From: Mucilaginibacter sp. UR6-1
Lineage (GTDB): Bacteria > Bacteroidota > Bacteroidia > Sphingobacteriales > Sphingobacteriaceae
Length of the DNA stretch: 64,000 nt
Assembly (NCBI RefSeq): GCF_020880975.1
Contig: NZ_JAJIWP010000003.1
Coordinates: forward strand, 620,001 to 684,000
Reading direction: 5' to 3'
The notes under the pieces were generated by a model, which was not told the origin of the DNA, ran no database searches, and was given only the letters and a program-made list of their open reading frames with translations. The position numbers and the translations under genes are program-made. Below are positions 32,590 through 41,683 of this stretch, piece after piece. Position 1 is the stretch's first letter; every line of letters starts with the position of its first letter.

Positions 32590-33832
32590 TTGCAACAATT
32601 TCTACGCTTCGTGTGAGCGTAATTTTATGCCGTCATTGAATGGCGTGCCTGTAGTTGTATTCTCAAATAATGATGGTGCAATTATAGCCCGGAGCGAAGA
32701 GGCTAAAGCTTTAGGTATTGATATGGCAGTACCCATATTTGAAGTTAAGAAGCTGATGAAGGTATACAACATTAAAGGGTTCAGCAGTAACTATACTTTA
32801 TACGGAGATATGTCAAAGCGCATTAAATCGATTATAAGAAACTTCTTTCCAGAGGTTGAAGATTATAGCATTGATGAATCTTTTGTAAGCTGTACGGGCT
32901 TTAAATACCGTGATTTGTTTAGTTATGTTAAGGATGCAAGGGATAAAATATCTCACTGGTCAGGCGTACCAGTAACAATTGGGGTAGCACCTACTAAAAC
33001 CCTATCAAAGCTTGCTAATCGGATAGCTAAAAAGAAATACAGGTCTATTGGCGTGTATATATTAGATAGCGAAGAAAAACGTATTGATGCACTTCATACA
33101 ACTGATATAAAAGATTTGTGGGGTATAGGCAGAAGGTTAGCAGCAAGGCTAAATAAGTTCAACGTTTATACCGCCTATGACTTGTCAAAAGTTAACACTG
33201 ATTGGGCTAAGAAAAACTTTAGTGTTGTGTTGCAGCGTACCGTTTATGAATTGCAAGGCATAAGCTGTATTCCTTTAGAGTTAATTGAACCAGCTAAACA
33301 AAATATAGCCTCTCAAAAAAGCTTTGGTAAGTTCCAAACTGAATTTGAACCAATGGTAGAAGCATTAGCCAACTATACGGCAAGGGTAGCGGAAAAGCTA
33401 AGAAGACAGGGCTTTGTTGCCGGAGGCATTACTGTATGGTTAGGCACTAACAACTTCTCAAAAACAGATGCTCAATATTTTCCTGAAATAAGCACTGTTT
33501 GTGATGTGCCAACAGATTATACACCTTATCTGATTAAACGTGCTGTAGATGGCTTAAAAGTGATATACAGGAAAGGTTATCTATATAAGAGGGTAGGTGT
33601 AATGCTTACCGATTTACGTACTAATGATGACGGTACACAAAACCTGTTTCATTCAAATAGCCGGGATAAAGAAATTGAAATTAGTAGGAGAGTGGATAGG
33701 ATAAACCGTTTGAATGGTAGAGATACTATCAGGTCAGCGCAACAGGGGTTTGTACAGGAATGGAAAATGAAGCAAGAGAACTTAACTCCCAAATACACCA
33801 CCCGATTATCAGATATAATAATTATCAAATAG
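32573..33832 (+). CDS. umuC: UmuC-like Y-family DNA polymerase
   Basis: Translesion polymerase of 419 aa, a normal length. Palm-domain metal ligands are visible in IIDCNNFYASCER (Asp6) and DYSIDESF (Asp/Glu around residue 100). GVAPTKTLSKLANRIAKK is the typical UmuC segment, and a helix-hairpin-helix region around DLWGIGRRLAARL follows. A beta-clamp-binding-like stretch may be SFGKFQTEF. It forms an operon with umuD and gives the lysogen an SOS-mutagenesis function. Confidence 0.93.
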   Translation: MIGIIDCNNFYASCERNFMPSLNGVPVVVFSNNDGAIIARSEEAKALGIDMAVPIFEVKKLMKVYNIKGFSSNYTLYGDMSKRIKSIIRNFFPEVEDYSIDESFVSCTGFKYRDLFSYVKDARDKISHWSGVPVTIGVAPTKTLSKLANRIAKKKYRSIGVYILDSEEKRIDALHTTDIKDLWGIGRRLAARLNKFNVYTAYDLSKVNTDWAKKNFSVVLQRTVYELQGISCIPLELIEPAKQNIASQKSFGKFQTEFEPMVEALANYTARVAEKLRRQGFVAGGITVWLGTNNFSKTDAQYFPEISTVCDVPTDYTPYLIKRAVDGLKVIYRKGYLYKRVGVMLTDLRTNDDGTQNLFHSNSRDKEIEISRRVDRINRLNGRDTIRSAQQGFVQEWKMKQENLTPKYTTRLSDIIIIK

Positions 33833-33860
33833 CTATATTAAGACACTAAACTTTATTGAG

Positions 33861-34112
33861 ATGGTTGACTACTTAAAAATGGTTCTTACTTATTTAAAGC
33901 AAGAATTACCTGTACAGTACAAAGACATTATTGAACTTGATGGATGGGTAATAAAGTTTGTTATTTCAGATGAAGGTGGATTTGATGATGTATTTGCAGA
34001 CATCAAAAGGGTCACTGAAACTTACGTAAGGGCTATAAGAGAGCGCAAAGCTGATTTGAATTTCACAGTATGGCGACCCAATCAGTCAAGAGATTTTATA
34101 ATCTATAAGTAA
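33861..34112 (+). CDS. Hypothetical phage protein, 83 aa
   Basis: Small soluble protein with a helix (YLKMVLTYLKQELPVQYKDI) followed by a strand/helix part including ISDEGGFDDVFADIKRV. Not recognised. It lies 28 bp after umuC and 6 bp before a membrane protein gene, so it is probably part of the same rightward unit. Confidence 0.5.
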   Translation: MVDYLKMVLTYLKQELPVQYKDIIELDGWVIKFVISDEGGFDDVFADIKRVTETYVRAIRERKADLNFTVWRPNQSRDFIIYK

Positions 34113-34118
34113 TAAGCA

Positions 34119-34427
34119 ATGTCTAATAAACTAATCTCAGTTCTTAAAGGCGTATTATTTATCGTTTTGGGATTAGTTATATTCTATTACTCAGTCACCG
34201 TATCAGTCATTGGTAAATCTGTTATTATGATATCAGTAATTACTTTTATTATAGGTAGCGGTGTTTATACACAACATTGGTATTTTGGTAACAGCAATAC
34301 ACAAAAATGGTACGTCTCTATCTTTAAGGTTCTAATTGCTGGTATCATATCAGCTTTTTTAGTTGCTATACTAATTTATGTGTTTGGTAGAGGTGCATTC
34401 GACCCGAATGAATTGGGCAGGTATTAA
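34119..34427 (+). CDS. Small membrane protein, 102 aa
   Basis: Three hydrophobic segments (VLKGVLFIVLGLVIFYYSV, VIMISVITFIIGSGVYT, VLIAGIISAFLVAILIYVF) and a short polar tail. Low GC and codon use match the phage, so it is the last clear prophage gene. Not recognised. Confidence 0.5.
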   Translation: MSNKLISVLKGVLFIVLGLVIFYYSVTVSVIGKSVIMISVITFIIGSGVYTQHWYFGNSNTQKWYVSIFKVLIAGIISAFLVAILIYVFGRGAFDPNELGRY

Positions 34428-34858
34428 GGCACCGACTGAAAGATTTTTATTGAGCAAGCCCCCGCTGTATGTGAGCGAATTTCTTTCAATTTTTATACAA
34501 AAGTAGGTGACAATTTTGGTGACAAAACGCATATAAAAAGGTATAAAAAATGAAAAAATTTAATATTTAAAATGCCCTATTGACATTGTAAGGTGGGTTT
34601 ATATATATTGGGGTTCCGATTTTACTAACCAAAATTGTGGGTTTTTACTATCGTTAGAGCGGTTTTTCATATCAATGGTGACAGAGTTGGTGACAAAAAA
34701 CGCAGAAACATTACAATTCTTAAAAGGAACACTTCTACCACACGTTCGCTTTTTACTAACCAGTAGTTCATGTGTGTAACAATTAAAGCCCAAAGGTGTC
34801 AAAAAGAGGCGATAAAATAAAGGTCAACTATAAAACTTGAGTTTTTTAAAATTTAATA
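34428..34858. other. Prophage right end, candidate attachment region
   Basis: 431 bp without a convincing gene. It holds two paired repeats, GGTGACA-N5-GGTGACA, at 34506-34524 and 34677-34695, each followed by A-rich sequence and CGC. It also has a 12-bp direct repeat TTTTACTAACCA at 34620 and 34751, a TGAAAGA/TCTTTCA symmetry at 34437 and 34482, and a TTGACA-N16-TATATA promoter-like pair near 34579. Paired short repeats like these resemble integrase arm-type sites. No tRNA or tmRNA was found, and the left attachment site is outside the window, so the core cannot be identified. Confidence 0.4.
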
Positions 34859-35071
34859 ATGTTTGTAATAATGAAAGCTTTGAATCCATTTTTTATTATA
34901 GGAACAGTAGGCGTGATAGTTACGGCTATTTTTCATGTTGTTATTGCCTTGGTACTTTCGATACCGGCAGCTCACACAACCTTCTTTGTGTTATACCCGA
35001 TGTTTATTTCTTTTCTTGCAATAGGAGCAGGGCAAATAATAAAACACGACAAGGCTATTGCGGATAACTAA
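34859..35071 (+). CDS. Small two-helix membrane protein, 70 aa
   Basis: Hydrophobic segments NPFFIIGTVGVIVTAIFHVV and TTFFVLYPMFISFLAIGAG make it a two-pass membrane protein with a short charged end. ATG 34871 is an alternative start. It sits between the prophage end and holA, so it could be either host or phage. It converges on holA with a 12-bp gap. Confidence 0.5.
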   Translation: MFVIMKALNPFFIIGTVGVIVTAIFHVVIALVLSIPAAHTTFFVLYPMFISFLAIGAGQIIKHDKAIADN

Positions 35072-35082
35072 CAGTTATCCCC

Positions 35083-36105
35083 TCAATGCAAAATCTTAAA
35101 CATTAACTCCCGCATCAATTCACCGGGAGGCAGGTTTGATTCTACGCCTTTACTTTTCAGGTCATACTCGCGCAGCAGGCCGATGATCTGCATGGTTTTG
35201 GCAAAGTTGTAGTTGCGGGCAGCTTGCTCGTAATCCTTTACAAAGTAGGGGTTCACGCCCATTTCTTTGGCCAGATTTTGCGGGCTTTTATCTTTTACAT
35301 AGTGGTACACCAGCACCTTGCTAAAGTAGTTGTTAAGGTTACCAAACAGCAGTACAATGGGGTTGGCCTTGGGGTTGGCCTCAAAGTAGTTGATGATCTG
35401 GTTGGTTTTCAGCACATCCTTTTTGGCGAGGGCGGCCTGCAATTCAAATACATTATACTCCTTGCTGATGCCGATGTTATCCTGAATGTGTTTCAGCGTA
35501 ATTTCTTCGCCTTGCGGCACGTTCAGCATCAGCTTTTCAAGTTCGTTAGCGATTTTTGACAGGTCGTTACCCAGGTACTCAGCCAGCAAGGCCGAAGCCT
35601 GCTGGTTAATGCGATAGTTTTTTTCTTGTATAAAACCCTCTATCCAGCCGGGTATCTTATTATCATACAAACTTGTCGACTCAAATACCAGTCCGTTCTT
35701 GTCAATGGCCTTGTAAGTTTTTTTGCGCTTATCGAATTTGCCGTACTTATGGCAAAACACCAGTATGGTGCTTGGCAACGGGTTTTCAAGATAGGCCAGT
35801 ATGGGGTTAATGTGCTTTTTGTCGTCATCATCCTTGCCCCACTTCATTTCCTGCGCTTCTTTTACCAAAACTACCTGGTAGTCGGCCATCATGGGGTAGC
35901 GCTTGGCGGCGTTAAGCACGGTCATGATGTCGGTATCCTTACCGTACAGCACGGTTTGGTTAAAGCCACGCTCGGCGGCGGGCAGGGCATGGTGCTCAAT
36001 ATAATTGCTGATCAGGTCAATATAATAAGGTTCCTCGCCATGCAGCAGGTATACAGGCTTAAACTTGCGGTTTTTCAGGTCCTTTAAAATATCAGTAGCA
36101 GTCAT
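35083..36105 (-). CDS. holA: DNA polymerase III subunit delta
   Basis: Clamp-loader subunit that opens the sliding clamp. The 340-aa protein (start placed at ATG 36105, MTATDILKDLKNRKFKPVYL) has the typical opening KPVYLLHGEEPYYIDLI, the central part LVFCHKYGKFDKRKKTYKAI and the C-terminal helical bundle (NVFELQAALAKKDVLKTNQI). It is the first clear host gene after the prophage. A TAATTTTG promoter-like element lies 11 nt upstream of the start on the minus strand. Confidence 0.85.
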   Translation of the reverse strand: MTATDILKDLKNRKFKPVYLLHGEEPYYIDLISNYIEHHALPAAERGFNQTVLYGKDTDIMTVLNAAKRYPMMADYQVVLVKEAQEMKWGKDDDDKKHINPILAYLENPLPSTILVFCHKYGKFDKRKKTYKAIDKNGLVFESTSLYDNKIPGWIEGFIQEKNYRINQQASALLAEYLGNDLSKIANELEKLMLNVPQGEEITLKHIQDNIGISKEYNVFELQAALAKKDVLKTNQIINYFEANPKANPIVLLFGNLNNYFSKVLVYHYVKDKSPQNLAKEMGVNPYFVKDYEQAARNYNFAKTMQIIGLLREYDLKSKGVESNLPPGELMRELMFKILH

Positions 36106-36227
36106 ATCGTATGGGTCAAAATTACATAATACAAATGGCAAAGGCGAGGCGCACGGGCGGGCATTTTAAAATTACTTATAAAGGTTTTTGTACCTTGCGG
36201 CGCTAAATTATTTGTGATTGTTGATAT

Positions 36228-36686
36228 ATGAGTTTGCTGCAACCGCTGGCCCTGCCTCCGTACCCCTTTAAAATTACCGAAGCTAACGGACAGCTTACCC
36301 TGTTTGATGAGTTGCGTAAGCGAACCATCATTATAACGCCCGAGGAGTGGGTGCGGCAGCATTTTGTGCAATACCTCATTAATCAAAAGCAATACCCCAA
36401 AGCCTTAATGCGGCTGGAGGGCGGCCTTAAACTGAACGGCATGAGCCGCCGTACCGATATTGTGGTATTTAACCGCGACGGCGAGCGTATTTTAATGGTG
36501 GAATGCAAGGCCCCATCGGTAAGTATTGATCAAAAGGTGTTTGACCAGATAGCCCGCTACAATATGGCGCATAGGGTGAGCTTGTTGGCCGTTACCAACG
36601 GGTTGCAACACTATTGTTGCCGTATTGACCATGAGCAAGGCAGCTACCGGTTTATTGCCGACCTGCCGGGGTTTAATGAGCTTTAG
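36228..36686 (+). CDS. HsdR N-terminal-like nuclease-domain protein
   Basis: The 152-aa protein matches the small type I restriction R-subunit N-terminal domain proteins (HSDR_N_2) often found near holA in Bacteroidota. The PD-(D/E)XK core is visible in MSRRTDIVVFNRDG (Asp) and ILMVECKAPSV (Glu-x-Lys). It is stand-alone, without helicase or specificity subunits, so it is not a working restriction system by itself. It diverges from holA and converges on the histidine kinase with a 4-base overlap. Confidence 0.75.
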   Translation: MSLLQPLALPPYPFKITEANGQLTLFDELRKRTIIITPEEWVRQHFVQYLINQKQYPKALMRLEGGLKLNGMSRRTDIVVFNRDGERILMVECKAPSVSIDQKVFDQIARYNMAHRVSLLAVTNGLQHYCCRIDHEQGSYRFIADLPGFNEL

Positions 36687-38482
36687 CCGGCTATGGATAC
36701 GAGCGACTGCATCTTCTCGAACAGGTCCTCGGGTTTAAATGGTTTTGATACGTAGTTGTTCATGCCCGAAGCGTAAACCTGCTCCTGTATATCAAACAAT
36801 GCCGACGCGGTAAGCGCTATGATAGGGGTATTAGCTTTTTTGGGATCGGTAAGCCTGCGAATTTCGCGGGCAGCCTCAAAGCCATCCATCACGGGCATTT
36901 GCAAATCCATCAGCACAATATCAAAATTACCGTATTGCAGCTTTTGCACGGCCATGGCGCCGTTCTCGGCAATGGTTGGTACTATCTTCCATTTAGAGAG
37001 CAGCTTTTTCATCAGCATTACGTTCACAATATTGTCTTCGGCTATCAGTACCTGCAGGTGGCTAAGGTCATTGGCATCAGGCACGGGTTTAGGTGCCACG
37101 GCAGCCTCAACCGCCTCGGTCGATGTTTCAAACGCCATACTGAACGAAAACTCGGAGCCAACACCGGGTTTGCTGTTTACGCTAAGCTGCAGGCCCTGCA
37201 ATTCAAGCAGTCTTTTTACTATGGCCAGGCCAAGGCCGGTGCCGCCGTACTGGCGTGTAACGGTAATATTCTCCTGCGCAAAGGGCTCAAATATGGCCTG
37301 AAGGTTATTTTGGGCAATGCCGATGCCGGTATCTTTAACAGAAAACAATACGGTACTGGTATTATGCCTGTCCTCAACGCAAGTGGCGCGTACCCAAACA
37401 TTACCCTGCTGGGTAAATTTGATGGCATTGCTTACCAGGTTAAAAATAATTTGGGTGATGCGGGTAGGGTCGCCAAAAAATACCTTGTTTTTAAGCCGGC
37501 TATCAATATCGAGCTTAAACAGCAGGCCTTTTTCTTCGGCCTTGATAATAAAGCCGCCGCAAATGTTATTAAGCAAATCGGTAAGGTCCATACGGATATG
37601 CTCAAAGGATACCTTGCCCGATTCAATCTTGTTAAAGTCCAGCACATCATTAACGATGGAAAGCAGGTTAGCTGCCGAAAATTTCAGTATGTCAAGGTTT
37701 TCTTTCTGATCGGGCCGGGGGCTGTTCATCAGCAGTAAATTGGTCATGCCGATAACCGCGTTAAGCGGCGTACGTATCTCGTGCGACATGGTTGACAGGA
37801 ACTCCGATTTGGCGTGCGATGATTTTTCGGCCTTTTGCATGGCCAGCTCCAGTTTGCTGTTCAGTTGCGATTGCTCGTCGCCCACGTTTTTAAGCTGGCG
37901 CATATTGGTAACAAAGGCATTGTAAAAATGGCTTATCACAAATATGGTAAGCAAAAAGTTAGCGAACACGCAGATGATCATCGTTGAGGGATCTATCTTT
38001 TCGGGCCTGAAACTGATGATATAACTGGTTTTGTATTGCAAAACCAAAAAGCCCAGCACAGGCAACAGGTTGGCCAGCGAATAAAAAATGCCCCAGCGAT
38101 GGCCCAGCATGTAAAAGGAGAATACCACGATAAGGATGATGATCTGCACGGTGATCATATTCACATCCTGCAGTATCACGAATACATTGCCAAGAGTAAT
38201 AAAGGAGCCTATAATAAGCATACCATGCGATATGCTTGCCCAATCGGGTTTATAAGTGAGGTATTTGAACATTACCAGCACGCTTACAAGCAGGGCTGTT
38301 GAGGTAATGGCAATGGCGGGTTGATGCGTAAGGTTAATGCTGGCCAGCAGCAGTACCATGGCTACGGCTACAAAAACAAGCCCGTAATAAAGCAGTTTTA
38401 TTCGCGCCTGATCAAGTAATGATTGCTCGCTGTTAAGTATACGTTTTAATGAAAAATTGAAAATGCCTGCCGGGTTACTCAT
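36683..38482 (-). CDS. Hybrid sensor histidine kinase/response regulator
   Basis: The 599-aa membrane kinase has about six hydrophobic segments in residues 30-190, then a HisKA domain with phospho-acceptor His234 in SHEIRTPLN, a HATPase domain with N-box Asn352, DTGIG (384-388) and GTGLG (414-418), and a C-terminal receiver domain with Asp526 in LMDLQMPVMDG. All catalytic residues are present. There is no periplasmic sensor of size, so the membrane part may itself sense the signal. No response-regulator output gene adjoins. Confidence 0.88.
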   Translation of the reverse strand: MSNPAGIFNFSLKRILNSEQSLLDQARIKLLYYGLVFVAVAMVLLLASINLTHQPAIAITSTALLVSVLVMFKYLTYKPDWASISHGMLIIGSFITLGNVFVILQDVNMITVQIIILIVVFSFYMLGHRWGIFYSLANLLPVLGFLVLQYKTSYIISFRPEKIDPSTMIICVFANFLLTIFVISHFYNAFVTNMRQLKNVGDEQSQLNSKLELAMQKAEKSSHAKSEFLSTMSHEIRTPLNAVIGMTNLLLMNSPRPDQKENLDILKFSAANLLSIVNDVLDFNKIESGKVSFEHIRMDLTDLLNNICGGFIIKAEEKGLLFKLDIDSRLKNKVFFGDPTRITQIIFNLVSNAIKFTQQGNVWVRATCVEDRHNTSTVLFSVKDTGIGIAQNNLQAIFEPFAQENITVTRQYGGTGLGLAIVKRLLELQGLQLSVNSKPGVGSEFSFSMAFETSTEAVEAAVAPKPVPDANDLSHLQVLIAEDNIVNVMLMKKLLSKWKIVPTIAENGAMAVQKLQYGNFDIVLMDLQMPVMDGFEAAREIRRLTDPKKANTPIIALTASALFDIQEQVYASGMNNYVSKPFKPEDLFEKMQSLVSIAG

Positions 38483-38561
38483 TGCTAATCACCATTCAAA
38501 AAAAACACGGGCCAAGGCAGCTAAACCTGTTTATACGGCCCGTGTTTAATTTATAATGCAA

Positions 38562-41303
38562 TTAGCTGGCCAAAGATGCAAGGCTTTCTTCAACCACGGT
38601 CAGCTTTGCCTCGGCATCTGCCTTTTTGCGATGCTCGTTTTCAATAATTTCGGGCTTGGCGTTGGCAACAAATTTTTCATTGTTCAGCATGCCGTTAACT
38701 TTTTTAAGGAAGCCGAGCAGGTATTCTTTTTCCTTTTCAAGACGATCCTTTTCAGCATCGGCATCAACGTTTAGTTCAAGCGGTACAAAAAACTCATCGG
38801 TATGTGCCATAAAAGCCACTGCACCGCTAACTTTGGTATCAGCATAAGTTAGCTCGCCAACATTGGCAAGCTTTTGGATAACCCCGGCGTACGCATTATA
38901 GCTGATACCTGAGTTTATTTTTCCTATAAGTTGTAAACTTTCTTTAGGGGATAGCTGATTTTTGCTCCTGATGTTTCGTACTTGCCCAATAATTGATTTT
39001 ATAACTTCGATGTCGTTAATCAACTGTGTATTTACTTCCCCATAACTTGGCATTTGCGCCACAATGCAACAGTCGTTTTCCCCACGTTCGCCAAATAAAT
39101 CATCGTGCCACAATTCTTCAGTAGTAAAAGGCATAAACGGATGAAGTATTTTCAAAATATTCTCAAAGTATCCGATAGTAACCTTGTAGGTTTGCCTGTC
39201 TACCGGTTGCTGATAGGCGGGTTTAATCATTTCAAGGTACCAGGCGCAGAAATCATCCCACACCAGTTTATAGGTAGCCATCAGCGCCTCGTTTAAACGG
39301 TACTGCGCAAAGTTGTCCTCAATTTCGGCAAGTGCCTGGTTAAAACGGCTGTTAAACCACTCTATAGAAGTAGTATTAGGGCATGGCAGGCTATCATCAA
39401 CTTCCCAGCCTTTTACCAGGCGAAAGGCGTTCCATATCTTGTTGCCAAAGTTACGGCCCTGCTCGCAGTATGATTCATCGAACATTAAATCGTTACCGGC
39501 AGGTGAGCATAACAACATACCTACGCGTACGCCATCAGCGCCATATTTCTTGATCAGGTCAAGCGGATCGGGCGAATTGCCTAATGATTTTGACATTTTG
39601 CGGCCCAGCTTATCGCGCACAATACCGGTAAGGTACACATTGCGAAAAGGTACTTCCTTACGCCATTCAATGCCTGCCATGATCATACGCGCCACCCAAA
39701 AGAACAGGATCTCCGGCGCGGTAACCAAATCGTTAGTAGGGTAGTAGTAGTTTATCTCCTCGTTATCAGGTTCGGCAATGCCGTTGAATACCGATATTGG
39801 CCATAACCATGACGAAAACCAGGTATCAACCACATCATCCTCCTGGCGAAGCGCTGTATAAGTTAAGCCTGCTTTTTCAAACTCAGCCTTTGCTTCCTCT
39901 TCGGTTTTGGCAACTACCCACTCGTTATTTTCATTGTACCAGGCCGGGATGCGCTGGCCCCACCAAAGCTGGCGACTGATGTTCCAATCCTTCACGTTCT
40001 CCATCCAGTGGCGGTACGTGTTAGTGAATTTTTCGGGAATCAGCTTAACCTCGCCATTCAGTACCACATCAAGCGCGGGTTTAGCCATTTCGCTCATTTT
40101 ACAAAACCACTGCATAGACAGCTTTGGCTCGATAACGGCATCCGTACGCTCCGAAAAACCTATCTGCGATTTATAATCCTCGGTTTTAGCTAATGATCCG
40201 GCTTCCTCTAACAAAACAGCGATTTTTTTACGGGCGGCAAAGCGGTCTGTACCAACCAGTATCTGCGCGCTTTCGTTCAGCGTGCCGTCATCGTTTAATA
40301 TATCAATTACCGGCAGGTTGTGCTTTTGGCCCAACTGGTAGTCGTTCAAATCGTGCGCCGGGGTTACTTTTAAGCATCCGGTACCAAATTCCATATCTAC
40401 ATACTCATCCAATATTACCGGTATCTCGCGGTTAATAAGTGGTATCAATACCTTTTTGCCATGCAGATGCGTGTATCGCTCATCATTCGGGTTGATACAG
40501 ATAGCGCTATCAGCCATAATGGTTTCCGGGCGGGTGGTGGCGATGGTTAAGAAGTCCGTAAGTCCGGAAGTCGGTAAGTCCGAAAGCAGCTCCTGTTCAA
40601 CAGAAATTACTTCTTGTTTCTCATCATCACCAATTACAACCTGTGGCTTTTCTACTTCACTTCCGTCTTTCTGACTTCCGGACTTCCCGTCTTCCGGACT
40701 CAAAAAATACTTGATATAATACAGCTTCTGGTTTACCTCTTTGCGGATAACTTCCTCGTCGCTAACGGCGGTTTTACCTTGCGGGTCCCAGTTAACCATG
40801 CGCACGCCGCGGTATATCCAGCCTTTTTTGTACAGATCAATAAAAGTATCAATAACGGCCTCGCTCATGTGCGGGTCCATAGTGAAAGCGGTGCGGTCCC
40901 AATCGCATGATGCGCCCAGTTTTTTAAGCTGTTCTAAAATGATGCCGCCGTATTTTTCTTTCCACTCCCAGGCGTATTTTAAAAACTCGTCGCGGGTAAG
41001 GTCTTTTTTGCTGATGCCTTTTTCTTTAAGCATAGCCACTACTTTGGCTTCGGTAGCAATACTGGCATGATCGGTGCCCGGTACCCAGCAGGCGTTCTTG
41101 CCTTTCATGCGGGCGCGGCGTATCAGCACATCCTGAATGGTATTGTTAAGCATGTGGCCCATATGCAGCACACCGGTAACGTTTGGCGGAGGTATCACAA
41201 TAGTGTAAGGCTCGCGCTCGTCGGGTACCGATTTAAAAAACTGCTGCTGCAACCAGTAGCTATACCATTTATCTTCAAATTCCTGCGGCTGATATTTACT
41301 CAT
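38562..41303 (-). CDS. valS: Valine-tRNA ligase with a repeat-derived insert
   Basis: Class I synthetase charging tRNA-Val. The start MSKYQPQEFEDKWYSYWLQQ gives about 913 aa. HMGH at about residues 47-50, the WWGQ segment, KMSKS near 560 and the C-terminal coiled coil are in place, and editing-domain text TIATTRPETIMAD is intact. Just before it, about 40 residues (SGSQKDGSEVEKPQ onward) have no counterpart in ordinary ValRS and are encoded by an inverted-repeat element (40551-40701). The insert lies at the junction to the editing domain and keeps the frame. Confidence 0.9.
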   Translation of the reverse strand: MSKYQPQEFEDKWYSYWLQQQFFKSVPDEREPYTIVIPPPNVTGVLHMGHMLNNTIQDVLIRRARMKGKNACWVPGTDHASIATEAKVVAMLKEKGISKKDLTRDEFLKYAWEWKEKYGGIILEQLKKLGASCDWDRTAFTMDPHMSEAVIDTFIDLYKKGWIYRGVRMVNWDPQGKTAVSDEEVIRKEVNQKLYYIKYFLSPEDGKSGSQKDGSEVEKPQVVIGDDEKQEVISVEQELLSDLPTSGLTDFLTIATTRPETIMADSAICINPNDERYTHLHGKKVLIPLINREIPVILDEYVDMEFGTGCLKVTPAHDLNDYQLGQKHNLPVIDILNDDGTLNESAQILVGTDRFAARKKIAVLLEEAGSLAKTEDYKSQIGFSERTDAVIEPKLSMQWFCKMSEMAKPALDVVLNGEVKLIPEKFTNTYRHWMENVKDWNISRQLWWGQRIPAWYNENNEWVVAKTEEEAKAEFEKAGLTYTALRQEDDVVDTWFSSWLWPISVFNGIAEPDNEEINYYYPTNDLVTAPEILFFWVARMIMAGIEWRKEVPFRNVYLTGIVRDKLGRKMSKSLGNSPDPLDLIKKYGADGVRVGMLLCSPAGNDLMFDESYCEQGRNFGNKIWNAFRLVKGWEVDDSLPCPNTTSIEWFNSRFNQALAEIEDNFAQYRLNEALMATYKLVWDDFCAWYLEMIKPAYQQPVDRQTYKVTIGYFENILKILHPFMPFTTEELWHDDLFGERGENDCCIVAQMPSYGEVNTQLINDIEVIKSIIGQVRNIRSKNQLSPKESLQLIGKINSGISYNAYAGVIQKLANVGELTYADTKVSGAVAFMAHTDEFFVPLELNVDADAEKDRLEKEKEYLLGFLKKVNGMLNNEKFVANAKPEIIENEHRKKADAEAKLTVVEESLASLAS
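40551..40701. repeat. Inverted-repeat element inside valS
   Basis: The plus strand shows AAGTCCGTAAGTCCGGAAGT-type sequence at 40551-40586 and GACTTCCGGACTTCCCGTCT-type sequence at 40657-40701. They are degenerate inverted copies around a 70-bp interior. It looks like a short palindromic intergenic repeat that landed in frame and is tolerated. Confidence 0.65.
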
Positions 41304-41335
41304 AGGCTGCAAAAATAATAATCCTGCGGTTATTG

Positions 41336-41487
41336 TCAGTGGTCATTTGTCAATAGTCATTGGGGGAGTGGTCATTAGTCAGTTGTCATTGGGCATTTGT
41401 TCTTACTTATTGTTTTAATGTTGAACAATAAAAGCCATTTTGCTAAGTACTAATGACAAATGACCAATGCCAAATGACCACAAGAAC
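41336..41487. repeat. Imperfect long palindrome of GTCATTTG/GTCATTGG units
   Basis: The left side (41336-41406) repeats GTCATT-type words with TTGT or AGTC tails. The right side (41447-41487, GACAAATGACCAATGCC) is their reverse complement. It occupies the 370-bp divergent gap between valS and the M13 peptidase gene. This is the style of chromosomal repeats dispersed between Bacteroidota genes. Confidence 0.6.
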
Positions 41488-41537
41488 AATAATTTTACAA
41501 TTACGCAGTTATACATAGTACATAAGTTTTGATCAGC

Positions 41538-41624
41538 ATGAAAACACTGTCGTTCAATAGGTTTGTGCACGAGTTGTTAAAAAAGTCGGGACTTGAAGTT
41601 CTGGTTAACTGGTTCAACCGTTAA
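41538..41624 (+). CDS. Possible small peptide, 28 aa
   Basis: ATG 41538 encodes MKTLSFNRFVHELLKKSGLE then VLVNWFNR. The amphipathic character looks protein-like and it lies upstream of the M13 peptidase gene in the same direction. No family is known, and there is no clear ribosome-binding site, so it is tentative. Confidence 0.25.
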   Translation: MKTLSFNRFVHELLKKSGLEVLVNWFNR

Positions 41625-41683
41625 TAGTAATTGCGATATTAACCTGCATTTACTTAACTTTAATTTCATATTAACTGACTAAC

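Noticed and set aside
34440..34500. Possible tRNA or tmRNA fragment at the prophage right end
   Set aside because: No cloverleaf, no CCA end and no tag-peptide frame could be found; only an imperfect inverted repeat is present.
35626..36087. Open frame opposite holA
   Set aside because: The holA reading has recognisable family sequence over its full length, and the opposite frame has no start context or family features.
36228..36686. Type I restriction system
   Set aside because: Only the small N-terminal nuclease-like domain is present, without helicase, specificity or modification genes nearby.
36899..37738. Long open frame opposite the histidine kinase gene
   Set aside because: It is a shadow frame; the opposite strand carries a complete histidine kinase with all motifs.
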